Shown here one piece after another: positions 25,901 through 33,099 of a stretch of DNA of 64,000 nucleotides. The position numbers and the translations under genes are program-made. The DNA is taken from the NCBI GenBank assembly GCA_965661625.1, contig CBFIEM010000003.1, forward strand, positions 176,141-240,140, given 5' to 3'. The first letter of the stretch is position 1. Each line of letters begins with the position of its first letter. The notes under the pieces were generated by a model, which was given only the letters and a program-made list of their open reading frames with translations, did no database searches and was not told where the DNA came from. Source of the stretch: GCA-2705995 sp965661625 (GTDB lineage: Bacteria; Bacteroidota; Bacteroidia; Flavobacteriales_G; Salibacteraceae).

Positions 25901-26203
25901 ATTTAAAGGAAATGTGGTATAACTTGTACCTGACACATCACCGTGCCAGTGCTCTACCCATACCTTTATAGCTCCAGTATTTGGATCGATATTCCACCGC
26001 AGCTGAACGCCGTGGCCGAACGATATTGCTGTTGAAAGCAAGGCAAACAGAATAAATGCTACCCCTTTCGAAGCACACGAAGCGCGCTCCAATTGTCGAA
26101 AGTTTTCATAAGCTGATTTAAGTTTCAAAAATGTTCTAGCGTCAAACGTAATAATTTTCAAACTTAATCGACCATTTATTTTAAATAAATGACCAAATAT
26201 CAA
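22898..26203 (-). CDS. N-terminal fragment of the frameshifted repeat adhesin
   Basis: About 1,100 codons are open. A hydrophobic export signal (VAFILFALLSTAISFG) ends near residue 63. HYR-type repeats follow, with endings such as NQVTLTVTDIFGN and CSFDVTV, then a lectin-like insert rich in Cys, Ser and Thr, and a SprB-type repeat (SCPGGNDGTIDLTV, then LADGVYTANI). The frame ends at TAG in the middle of a repeat. The first codon at 26203 is a TTG; other in-frame TTG codons nearer the signal peptide are equally possible, and no ATG precedes the signal. Confidence 0.7.
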   Translation of the reverse strand: MIFGHLFKINGRLSLKIITFDARTFLKLKSAYENFRQLERASCASKGVAFILFALLSTAISFGHGVQLRWNIDPNTGAIKVWVEHWHGDVSGTSYTTFPLNVSYTINGTTTTQTYNATGYANNTAVGSLHSGGNTSTLLSACSNANSYNDWVTWDFNPPACNTPVSLTIIDGPSYLTSEGCSNLYPQTITSSFNDNTGPAITCSDLYVTPTNTSNCSAVVPNFGISAADACGGSVTTTYSIAQGSTFAQGSTPVTVTSTDQCGNVSTCTFNVIVGDLQAPTILTQNVTVPLVNGSASITAAQINNGSYDQACGGIGSMTVSPSVFSCSDLGANQVTLTVTDIFGNVGTGSATVTVTENINPVIACVSDLAVNANPGECDAVVTYTSPTATDNCGGANVQITQIAGLASGSVFPIGTTTNTFVASDLSGNSDTCSFDVTVSQPTPLGIDAGDTLYVCAGDTAQLNATLINPPSGSNSSNASTTVCIYDAPGGNPCSFGTSSLCNDGYQYFGSSTTTSTTVNISGVPNSIDFEAFYTSCGNPTFTFLVNGNPIGSFTPAYSCTCYPPASTYPSVHTFNSSQFSQFWNTNGSNTIGYTVSDLYVSGVRATLQFSSESYAWSGANLNDSSASSVTAVPTTSGLYTVNYSNGSGCSASDDVYVVVNPLPAVTNGNLTAISLYAAPFALATGTPAGGVYSGTGVSNGNTFDPSIAGVGTHTITYTYADGNGCSNSADGTIEVIPCNISSSATTSNVSCPGGNDGTIDLTVAGAIGTFSVSWTGPNGFTASTEDLSGLADGVYTANILDSATCTDAISVTVSTTPDVTAPTVVTRDVTVVLDAYGSGSVTANAVDSASTDACGVANLSLDQTSFGCADVGANTVTLTVTDNNGNAATGTATVTVEDNTAPTAMAQNATVVLDGNGTGTILGSTPATTLFLEDLTSLPSNYYANTNVSQFYVTGGIDLGNWIAGIAGNEIDLAGFANAQIESSSITLSPGDYTFSFQHQTNTNPNPNNSVQVILGSLVNQTFASSTSVQTETVSFTVGTTTSLTIKMVQLGPNDASGSFIGQIKLEEDASSGFAIEAGSSDACGIASIAVSDTTFDCSN

Positions 26204-26279
26204 AAACTGTTGAGGGTTTGAATAAAAATACTTAAACAGTATTTGCGTTTATCTCGCGAATTACTTAAGTCTCTAAGTT

Positions 26280-26759
26280 TTAAGTTGATGCTATGAAATG
26301 AGGCAGATCCTCTACCACCACAGACATGGCAAAAGAACTATGGATTGTTGCAATACCCTTGATAGAGGCAAGCTTATCATTGGCGAAATTTTGAAAGGCA
26401 TTCATATCCGAAACACTCACTTTCAATAAAAAGTCGAACCCTCCCGAAACATGGTAACAAGACCTCACCTCAGACAGCGTGAATGCGTGCGACTTAAAGG
26501 AGTCCAGCGCTTCCTTGCTATGTTCTGCTAATGAAACTTGACAAAATGCCAATAACTCCTTACCTATTTTTTTGCGGTTCAGCACAACAGAATAGCGTTC
26601 AATAACACCACCCGCTTCTAGTTTCCGAATGCGTTCATAGGTCGGTGTTGCTGTAAGCCCTACCCTCGCTCCTAGTTCTTTAACCGTTTGTTTCGCATCG
26701 CGCTGAAGCTCATTTAGAATTAATGCATCCTTCTCATCTAGTTTAGTTTTTCCTACCAT
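26280..26759 (-). CDS. Lrp/AsnC family transcriptional regulator
   Basis: An N-terminal helix-turn-helix (LDEKDALILNELQRDAKQTVKELGARVGLTATPTYERI-type) is followed by a RAM ligand-binding domain (about residues 70-150, with SCYHVSGGFDFLLKV). Such proteins bind amino acids and control their metabolism. The ATG at 26759 is preferred over a GTG nine bases upstream. It is divergent from the histidine decarboxylase gene, which is therefore a likely target. A 10-bp palindrome (CTGATATCAG, 26778-26787) lies in its leader. Confidence 0.9.
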   Translation of the reverse strand: MVGKTKLDEKDALILNELQRDAKQTVKELGARVGLTATPTYERIRKLEAGGVIERYSVVLNRKKIGKELLAFCQVSLAEHSKEALDSFKSHAFTLSEVRSCYHVSGGFDFLLKVSVSDMNAFQNFANDKLASIKGIATIHSSFAMSVVVEDLPHFIAST

Positions 26760-26806
26760 TTTACACACGTTTTAACCCTGATATCAGTTATAAATACTAC
26801 ATATAC

Positions 26807-26814
26807 CAAAAATA
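26807..26814 (-). promoter_or_regulatory. -7 box (TATTTTTG) of the Lrp/AsnC gene
   Basis: A perfect TAnnTTTG match on the minus strand, 47 bases before the ATG at 26759. Confidence 0.45.
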
Positions 26815-26867
26815 TAGTTTTATTATCTAATATTATTTAATAAGCAGTTTATGCAACTGTGAAATGC

Positions 26868-26875
26868 TAGTTTTG
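26868..26875 (+). promoter_or_regulatory. -7 box (TAGTTTTG) of the histidine decarboxylase gene
   Basis: A perfect TAnnTTTG match 17 bases before the ATG at 26893. The surrounding 60 bases are very AT-rich and shared with the divergent regulator promoter. Confidence 0.5.
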
Positions 26876-26892
26876 TGAAATAAATTAACCGA

Positions 26893-28050
26893 ATGAAGAT
26901 CTCAGCTATTGACTCACGCTTAAGCACCTTAGAGTCTGAACTAAAAACGGCCCGGGATCAATTTCTTGGATACCCCGTTTCAAAAGATTTCGACTTCGCT
27001 GCGTTAAACAGCTTCCTCAACTACCCCATTAACAACCTGGGCGACCCATATACTGCAGGCACCTATCAAGTACAAACGCATGAAATGGAGCGTGAAGTAA
27101 TAAACTTCTTTGCAAAACTATTTCGAGCCAGCCCCACTGATTATTGGGGCTATGTTACTAATGGCGGATCTGAAAGTAACTTGTATGGTCTGTACCTGGC
27201 TCGTGAATTATACCCAAAGGCAATGGTCTACTATTCGGAGACCACCCATTACAGCGTGAAGAAGAACATACACCTGCTGAACATACCGAGTATTGTTATT
27301 CGCTCCCAGCCCAATGGAGCAATGGACTATGATGACTTGGCAAACACTTTACAGCTCAACCGACACAAGCCAGCAATTGTGCTAACCACATTAGGCACAA
27401 CCATGAAGGAAGGTATGGATGATGTTTCTAAGGTGAAAGCTATTCTCAAGAATTTGGCGATCCGCGACCACTACATCCATTGCGATGGGGCATTAGCAGG
27501 AAGCTACGGCGCATTTTTAAACCCACGGGTTCCCTTCGACTTTGAAGATGGAGCAGACTCCATTTCCATCAGCGGACACAAGTTCATTGGATCTCCTATT
27601 CCCTGCGGCGTAGTAGTAACCCGTAAATCCAATCGGGATCGGATTGCCCATGGCATTTCCTATACCGGCTCTTTAGACACTACTATTACAGGGTCTCGTA
27701 ATGGTCATAGCCCCTTGTTTTTGTGGTACGCAATCCAGCATCTCGGCGAAAATGGGTTTCGCAATCGCTACGAACATGGATTGGAAATGGCCAACTACCT
27801 GCTGGAGGCACTTACTAAACGCGGTGTTAAAGCTTGGAAAAACCCTGGTGCATTAACGGTTGTACTGCCTCGGGTTAGTGACTCATTAAAACACAAATAC
27901 CAGCTTGCAACTGAAGACGACATTACCCATGTTATATGTATGCCCAATGTTGAGCAGACGCATCTCGACGAATTTCTAGTTGATTTTGATCTGTATGAAA
28001 GCGTGAGTATTGAACCAACTAAAAGGAATGTACGCGTTGGTGCTTGCTAG
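26893..28050 (+). CDS. hdc: Pyridoxal-phosphate histidine decarboxylase
   Basis: This is a group II PLP decarboxylase that converts histidine to histamine and CO2. It closely follows the Gram-negative Hdc pattern: WGYVTNGGSESN, His119 stacking on PLP (YYSETTHYSVKK), Asp198 (HCDGALAG), the Schiff-base Lys230 in SGHKFIGSPIPCG, and TGSRNGHSPL. Its 385 residues compare with about 380 for the known enzymes. There is no adjacent histidine/histamine antiporter. Serine or another amino-acid decarboxylase of the same subfamily remains possible. The Lrp/AsnC regulator next door suggests amino-acid-controlled expression. Confidence 0.85.
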   Translation: MKISAIDSRLSTLESELKTARDQFLGYPVSKDFDFAALNSFLNYPINNLGDPYTAGTYQVQTHEMEREVINFFAKLFRASPTDYWGYVTNGGSESNLYGLYLARELYPKAMVYYSETTHYSVKKNIHLLNIPSIVIRSQPNGAMDYDDLANTLQLNRHKPAIVLTTLGTTMKEGMDDVSKVKAILKNLAIRDHYIHCDGALAGSYGAFLNPRVPFDFEDGADSISISGHKFIGSPIPCGVVVTRKSNRDRIAHGISYTGSLDTTITGSRNGHSPLFLWYAIQHLGENGFRNRYEHGLEMANYLLEALTKRGVKAWKNPGALTVVLPRVSDSLKHKYQLATEDDITHVICMPNVEQTHLDEFLVDFDLYESVSIEPTKRNVRVGAC

Positions 28051-28117
28051 TCGCAATACTTGAACACCATAGCATACAGCAGGCAGACAATCCTTGCTTA
28101 CCTCAGGTCTTAGCGCC

Positions 28118-28233
28118 ATTGCACAGAACACTGCGTGAGGGGGTGAAAGTGATATCCCGCAGCGAGTTGGCGAGCGAGGAGTAAAACGAAAAACCCGACC
28201 CTTTTGGAGCTTGTCGGAAAAAGGGGCACGCCC
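28118..28233 (-). repeat. Structured non-coding element, possibly a dispersed Bacteroidota repeat
   Basis: Read on the minus strand, the element starts at the stop codon of the outer-membrane protein gene with the near-palindrome GGGCGTGCCC. The order that follows is CCCTTTT, CCGAC, a 7-base spacer, AAAAGG(G), (G)TCGG: two stems that interleave as an H-type pseudoknot. Further on come repeated CTCGCT words and a terminal CCCCCTCACGCA. The base composition is unlike the AT-rich spacers around it. It lies between two convergent 3' ends. It resembles intergenic repeats I associate with Bacteroidota genomes, which I cannot verify here. Confidence 0.5.
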
Positions 28234-28859
28234 TAAAAGCGCGCGAAAAAACCCCCAGACAACAACCCTTTATAACCAAACCCACACTCAGCCACAAATC
28301 CGATTCGTTCTCCAATTCGGAGCCCAGCTAGCGTAAACTGCATGGTGTCAATAATGCGTTGTTTGCGGTCAATTTCATACGTTCCGCGGGTACTAGTAAG
28401 CTTGAGCATTTGCCCATAGGTTAACCCCATGTAAGCCATAATGTATTCATCATCTGAAACGATAAAGTCCACTCCAATCGCCAATGCGAAATTACGCTCA
28501 TACATAGACCCCAAGTGCTCATCATTGAAAGAACGACTTCCACTAGCCCCTTGGTAAAAAAAGTCAACCTTTACCATTATTCGCTCATAAGCTCGATACT
28601 TAGAAGAGAAGATGAAGGCGGTTGTGTAGTCCATATCCAAAACGGTATCTGAAAACAACGGCTCTGGATCGAGGTTTTCAAAAAAATCAACAATTGCAAC
28701 ACTTGTAGCAATACCGCTTCCTGCTTCAAACTGCCACTTCCGGCTGAAGTCGAACGCAGGTTTATTTTGATTGACTATCAGTTCATCATCGGGAATCCAC
28801 TGGCTAAACATCGAGCCAGACAGCAAGCAGCACATTAAAAAAAGCACGTGATTTTTCAT
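28233..28859 (-). CDS. Probable outer-membrane beta-barrel protein (hypothetical)
   Basis: This 208-residue protein has a signal peptide (MKNHVLFLMCCLLSGSMFSQ). The remainder is dominated by alternating hydrophobic strands (AFIFSSKYRAYERIMVKVDFFYQ, FALAIGVDFIV, YIMAYMGLTYGQ) and ends in an aromatic residue (FFARF), the usual beta-barrel terminus. No named family is recognised. Its stop codon is the first part of the structured element at 28118-28233. Confidence 0.7.
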   Translation of the reverse strand: MKNHVLFLMCCLLSGSMFSQWIPDDELIVNQNKPAFDFSRKWQFEAGSGIATSVAIVDFFENLDPEPLFSDTVLDMDYTTAFIFSSKYRAYERIMVKVDFFYQGASGSRSFNDEHLGSMYERNFALAIGVDFIVSDDEYIMAYMGLTYGQMLKLTSTRGTYEIDRKQRIIDTMQFTLAGLRIGERIGFVAECGFGYKGLLSGGFFARF

Positions 28860-29120
28860 CTCAAAAATTCCATCTGGTAGAAAACTGGTGCAATAGCAGC
28901 ATCGAACATGTTAAACGGCGCAGCGCTTTAACACGCAATTTAACCTCTATTTTGATACATGTCGTTATTTTTTTGGGGAAAGTAACAAAACCCGTTCTAA
29001 TTTCTGAAGCACACATTGTCTTCGAATTTCGGCACAAGAACAGTTTTAGTTTCGTTAGCCCATATGCCCCATTCGGTGGTCATTAACACCCTTCAATCCT
29101 CACTCCAATTCCTCCGAACA

Positions 29121-29609
29121 TTACAGGTTAAGGTTGAGGTTTTTTAAGTCGAGTTTCTCCTTATGTTCAATGGGGAACTTTTTGGAAAAAAGCCATGTGC
29201 CTCCGCGAATCTGACCTTCTAATCGCATATTTAATCCTCCCACCAAAGCCGAGGCAGCTAAACTTAGCAGATTTCCTTCAAACGATTCCGCATACGTTGT
29301 TTCTACAGCTATGCGGTGGGTAGATTTTGCATTAGCCGGAAGTCGTAATCGCCTATCAATATTAGCATGACCGATGTGGGTATTGTTTAGATAAACTTCC
29401 ATATCAGCTCGCTTCATTTTTAAAGCCATGTTATTTGGATTCATAATGGTTACATCCATCTCCAGCACAAATCCTTCGTCAGACTGACTTTTCAAACTAA
29501 AACTATCAAGTGATTCTACGGTAACATCCTCAAAGCTGCAGCTCGACAACGACACTGCCATTAGCAGGATCCATAAAATGATGGGAAACCTATTCAATTT
29601 GATTTTCAT
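29121..29609 (-). CDS. LEA14-like (water-stress domain) lipoprotein
   Basis: This 162-residue lipoprotein has the lipobox LSSC at about residue 24. It carries one LEA_2-type beta-sandwich (VLEMDVTIMNPNNMALKMKRADMEVYLNNTHIG). Such proteins are periplasm-facing lipoproteins of unclear function, often linked to desiccation or osmotic stress. It follows the YqeY gene by 16 bases and is probably co-transcribed with it. Confidence 0.8.
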   Translation of the reverse strand: MKIKLNRFPIILWILLMAVSLSSCSFEDVTVESLDSFSLKSQSDEGFVLEMDVTIMNPNNMALKMKRADMEVYLNNTHIGHANIDRRLRLPANAKSTHRIAVETTYAESFEGNLLSLAASALVGGLNMRLEGQIRGGTWLFSKKFPIEHKEKLDLKNLNLNL

Positions 29610-29625
29610 GATCTTCGCTTAACAA

Positions 29626-30078
29626 TTAGTTTGCCAACTCTTCTTTTACAACTTTAGAAATGATGGCACCATCAGCTTTACCTTTTAGCTGACCCATAAG
29701 CGGTCCCATTACCTTCCCGATATCCGAAGGTCCTGAGGCGCCCACTTTTTCGATTTGGGCGCGAACTGCTTCGCGAATTTGTCCTTCATCCATTTGCTCC
29801 GGCAAGAATTCAGCAATAACTGCTGCCTGTGCCAACTCTGGCTCTGCAAGGTCTTCACGGCCCTGATCAGTATACAAAGCTGCAGAATCGCGGCGTTGCT
29901 TAACCAATTTCTGAAGCATTGCTAGCTCAGCTTGTTCAGACTGACCATCGGCGCCACCTTTTTCAGTATCGGCAATTAACATCGCTGATTTTACAGCACG
30001 CAATGCCTCTAAACGCTCTTTATTCTTGGCAATCATGGCCGCCTTAATCTCTGATTGTATGGTGTCTTTTAAGCTCAT
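29626..30078 (-). CDS. GatB/YqeY domain-containing protein
   Basis: This 150-residue stand-alone YqeY protein has the typical N-terminus (LKDTIQSEIKAAMIAKNKERLEALRAVKSAM) and C-terminal ...DIGKVMGPLMGQLKGKADGAIISKVVKEEL. It is related to the tail domain of the amidotransferase subunit GatB and is presumed to act on tRNA-linked chemistry; the reaction is not established. It has its own -7 box and sits downstream of the ftsZ terminator, outside the dcw unit. Confidence 0.92.
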   Translation of the reverse strand: MSLKDTIQSEIKAAMIAKNKERLEALRAVKSAMLIADTEKGGADGQSEQAELAMLQKLVKQRRDSAALYTDQGREDLAEPELAQAAVIAEFLPEQMDEGQIREAVRAQIEKVGASGPSDIGKVMGPLMGQLKGKADGAIISKVVKEELAN

Positions 30079-30095
30079 CTTGGTCTATTTTGATG

Positions 30096-30103
30096 CAAAG
30101 GTA
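30096..30103 (-). promoter_or_regulatory. -7 box (TACCTTTG) of the YqeY gene
   Basis: A perfect TAnnTTTG match on the minus strand, 17 bases before the ATG at 30078. Confidence 0.55.
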
Positions 30104-30154
30104 ATGTACCAAACGAATTGCTTATGCAAAGAATTTCTGCTTTCAAAAAAAGAA

Positions 30155-30183
30155 AGGCCATCCCCTGCCAAAAGGGATGGCCT
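30155..30183 (-). terminator. Intrinsic terminator at the end of the dcw cluster
   Basis: Perfect 10-bp inverted repeat AGGCCATCCC / GGGATGGCCT with a 9-base loop, followed on the minus strand by a T-rich tract. It lies 27 bases after the ftsZ stop. Confidence 0.88.
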
Positions 30184-30210
30184 ACATTATTCATCTTGAT
30201 GTCAAATCGC

Positions 30211-31794
30211 TTAGTCTACATTATCGTGTAAGAACGAGTTATTCGACTTGATTTGATACTTTTTCTCCCCGTCTTCTCCTTCTTCCTCAGATAAGGTGAA
30301 ACGTGAAACTTGAGAGTCTGCAGAGTGCGGAACATCATTTAACTGAATTGATCTGCGCTTATACGCAGGAACATCCTCCAAATCATTCAATCCATTAGGA
30401 GTGCGCAGCCTGCTGCTAATGTCTCCCAATTTACGGATGCGTTCTTTAGCTCTTGCCTGCTGTTCCTCCATGGAAGTTGCATCAGCTTCTAATGTTGTTG
30501 TTTGTTTTGATTCGGGTGAAGGAGTTGGCTTCGCCTCATGTTTGGGCTCAGCTTTCGGCTTCATGAAAGGCTCAAACGCCGTTGAACTGTCCTCAACCGT
30601 TGGTTCAATCGGTTTTTTAGGTGTAAGTTCAAACTGGATGGTACTTTGCGAATCATCAACCTCTGGCTTCTCCTCTTCCTTCATAAAAGGAGCATCACGC
30701 TCTTCTGGCTCTGTTGGTTCAGTTGCCACTGGTTTCTGCTCAAGTGGTTTTGTTAAATTGGTAGGAACTTCATCGTCTAAAGATTTAACAACTCGCTGTG
30801 GTTGCTGAGTATGTGCAGTGCCTACTCCATCTACGTCTGCAGCCTCAAAGCCTGTTGCAATAATGGTAACACGCAAGCCTTCTTCAATGGTTTCATCCTC
30901 ACCGTAACCCCAAATGATGTCAGCGGTAGAACCCGCTTCATCTTGAATGTAATCGGTAATGTCAGAAATTTCATCCATTGTAATTTCCTCTTGTCCAAAC
31001 TCCATATTAAGCAGCACATAACGTGCTCCTTTGATATCATTATCATTAAGTAATGGTGAAGCAAGTGCATTTTCTACTGCTTTAATTGCTCGGTTCTCAC
31101 CATCTGCAACAGCAGAACCCATAATCGCAGCTCCGGAGCTATTCATTACCGTTCTTACGTCTTCAAAATCTACGTTCACGTGACCTGTGCGCGTAATGAT
31201 TTCTGCAATCCCCTTCGCCGCAGTTGTTAAAACGTTGTCGGCTTGAGCAAAGGCTTCTCGCATTTTCAGGTTGCCGTACATCTCACGCAGCTTATCGTTG
31301 TTAATTACGAGCAGCGTATCAACGTTTGCGCGGATTTCTTCAATCCCTTGTTCGGCTTGTTGACGTCGTTTACGACCTTCAAAAAAGAACGGCATGGTAA
31401 CTATCCCTACTGTAAGGATATCCATTTCACGGGCCACCTCAGCTATAACTGGGGCCGCACCTGTTCCAGTTCCACCACCCATACCTGCGGTAATGAACAC
31501 CATCTTGGTATTGTGGGAAAGCACTTCCCTAATTTCTTCAATTGTTTCTATAGCTGCATTACGACCGCGGTCTGCAATAGAGCCTGCACCCATACCCTCT
31601 GTAAGGCTAGCTCCAAGCTGAACCTTATGAGGCACAGGACTAGCGTCGAGTGCTTGTTGGTCGGTGTTGCACACCATGAAATCTACACCACGAATTCCTT
31701 GCTGGAACATGTGATTTACGGCATTAGAGCCGCCTCCTCCTACTCCAATCACCTTAATGATGGAGCTTTTGTCTTTTGGCAAATCAAACTGCAT
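30211..31794 (-). CDS. ftsZ: Cell division protein FtsZ
   Basis: This tubulin-like GTPase forms the Z ring. Visible landmarks are GGGGSNAVNHM at residues 19-29, the tubulin signature GGGTGTG at 106-112, and the T7-like NNDKL segment at about 165. The 527-residue length is due to a long acidic, low-complexity linker from about residue 325 to 460, typical of Bacteroidota. A conserved peptide (DVPAYKRRSIQL) lies near the C-terminus, followed by an acidic tail. It is the last gene of the dcw cluster, 32 bases after ftsA. Confidence 0.98.
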   Translation of the reverse strand: MQFDLPKDKSSIIKVIGVGGGGSNAVNHMFQQGIRGVDFMVCNTDQQALDASPVPHKVQLGASLTEGMGAGSIADRGRNAAIETIEEIREVLSHNTKMVFITAGMGGGTGTGAAPVIAEVAREMDILTVGIVTMPFFFEGRKRRQQAEQGIEEIRANVDTLLVINNDKLREMYGNLKMREAFAQADNVLTTAAKGIAEIITRTGHVNVDFEDVRTVMNSSGAAIMGSAVADGENRAIKAVENALASPLLNDNDIKGARYVLLNMEFGQEEITMDEISDITDYIQDEAGSTADIIWGYGEDETIEEGLRVTIIATGFEAADVDGVGTAHTQQPQRVVKSLDDEVPTNLTKPLEQKPVATEPTEPEERDAPFMKEEEKPEVDDSQSTIQFELTPKKPIEPTVEDSSTAFEPFMKPKAEPKHEAKPTPSPESKQTTTLEADATSMEEQQARAKERIRKLGDISSRLRTPNGLNDLEDVPAYKRRSIQLNDVPHSADSQVSRFTLSEEEGEDGEKKYQIKSNNSFLHDNVD

Positions 31795-31826
31795 AACAAT
31801 TTATTTTAAGATGAATATGTGTTTGC

Positions 31827-33095
31827 TTATTCTTCATTGAGCCAATCGGCTCCTTTTTTCAATATCGCATCGAAGAAACCTCCTTTACGTGGCTTACGTT
31901 CGTCAATATGCTCTCCTTGCATATCGCCTTTAGCTTCGCGATTCATGCGCTCGTATCCTTTCAGGACTAAACCAACGCCCGTACTAAACAACGGACTTGT
32001 AACCTCTTCTGTACCTTGTGCCAAATGCTCAGTTGGGTAACCAATGCGCGTATCCATTCCCGTCATAAACTCAAACAATTGCGCAATGTGTTTTAACTGT
32101 GAACCACCTCCAGTCACCACAATTCCTGCAATTAATTTTCGTTCGTACCCTGAATTCCGAATTTCATAGAATACCTGCTCAATAATCTCTTCCATACGCG
32201 CCTGAATAATGTGTGCTAGGTTCGTAACTGAGATTTCTTTTGGCTCACGCCCACGAAGTCCAGGAATTGCTACAATCTCATTTGCTGCGGTTTGATCGGC
32301 AAGTGCGCTACCGAATTTCACCTTGAGCAATTCTGCCTGTTTCTTAATAATTGAACAGCCCTCTTTGATGTCTTCAGTGATGATGTTACCCCCAAATGGA
32401 ATAACAGCCGTATGGCGAATGATGCCCTCTTTAAAAATGGCAACATCAGTTGTTCCGCCACCGATATCAACCAATACAACACCGGCTTCTTTTTCTTCTT
32501 GACTTAAAACCGAATCGGCACTTGCCAATGGCTCTAGGATGAGGTTATCCACTTCAAGACCTGCTTTGCTAACACATTTGTAGATGTTCTTAGCTGCAGC
32601 AATCTGCCCTGTTATAATATGGAAGTTAGCTTCTAATCGCCCACCAGACATTCCGATTGGATCTTGAACCCCTTGCTCGTTATCCACAGTAAACTCTTGA
32701 GGAAGAACATCGATAATTTTCTCACCTGGAAGCATCACAAGTTTGTACATGTCCTCCACAAGTGCATCAATGTCTTTCTGAGTAATTTCATCGTCATATG
32801 CATTTCGCATACGCACTCCGCGATGTTGGAGGCTCTTGATGTGCTGCCCTGCAATACCAACGTTTACCACGTTAATCTCAACAGTGGATTTTGCGCTTGC
32901 CATTTCCATCGCCTTTTTAATGGCTTCAACAGTTGGTGTAATATGGGTTACTACACCTCGTGTAACCCCGATAGAATCGGCTTTCCCCATTCCGAGGATT
33001 TCCAATTTACCATGCTCATTCTTGCGACCTACCAAGGCAGCAATCTTGGTAGTTCCAATGTCTAAGCCAACGACAATGTCTGATTTTGGTTCCAT
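31827..33095 (-). CDS. ftsA: Cell division protein FtsA
   Basis: This actin-like ATPase tethers FtsZ to the membrane. The phosphate-1 motif is GLDIGTTKIAALVG at the N-terminus, phosphate-2 is VVLVDIGGGTTDVAIF at about residue 205, and the adenosine motif is GIVVTGGGSQL at about 335. The C-terminal stretch (KGGFFDAILKKGADWLNEE) can form the amphipathic membrane helix. It begins four bases after the ftsQ stop. Confidence 0.97.
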   Translation of the reverse strand: MEPKSDIVVGLDIGTTKIAALVGRKNEHGKLEILGMGKADSIGVTRGVVTHITPTVEAIKKAMEMASAKSTVEINVVNVGIAGQHIKSLQHRGVRMRNAYDDEITQKDIDALVEDMYKLVMLPGEKIIDVLPQEFTVDNEQGVQDPIGMSGGRLEANFHIITGQIAAAKNIYKCVSKAGLEVDNLILEPLASADSVLSQEEKEAGVVLVDIGGGTTDVAIFKEGIIRHTAVIPFGGNIITEDIKEGCSIIKKQAELLKVKFGSALADQTAANEIVAIPGLRGREPKEISVTNLAHIIQARMEEIIEQVFYEIRNSGYERKLIAGIVVTGGGSQLKHIAQLFEFMTGMDTRIGYPTEHLAQGTEEVTSPLFSTGVGLVLKGYERMNREAKGDMQGEHIDERKPRKGGFFDAILKKGADWLNEE

Positions 33096-33099
33096 AATT

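Larger units (their letters stand above)
21334..26203 (-). pseudogene. Frameshifted giant HYR/SprB-repeat adhesin with type A T9SS sorting domain
   Basis: Three overlapping open frames (22898-26203, 22164-22910, 21334-22233) join into one protein of about 1,620 codons if two single missing bases are restored. At about 22902 the frame reads AACTAGG where related repeats imply AACCTAGG (Asn-Leu-Gly). At about 22195 the copy reads TCATCACATG where the neighbouring 240-bp repeats read TCATTCACATG (Ser-Phe-Thr-Cys). Everything else stays open, including the C-terminal sorting domain, so the lesions are either very recent or sequencing indels. As read, no product could carry both the export signal and the sorting domain. 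Confidence 0.75.

Noticed and set aside
28103..28315. 70-residue minus-strand frame across the structured element
   Set aside because: It overlaps the outer-membrane protein gene in another frame and its Cys/Phe-rich product has no protein-like features; the element looks non-coding.
28910..28932. Hairpin GTTAAA-N11-TTTAAC as a terminator for the LEA-type lipoprotein gene
   Set aside because: It lies nearly 200 bases past the stop and has no T-tract on the minus strand; it may be chance.
31243..31809. 188-residue plus-strand frame opposite ftsZ
   Set aside because: It lies wholly within ftsZ on the other strand and its Cys/His-rich composition is an antisense shadow.
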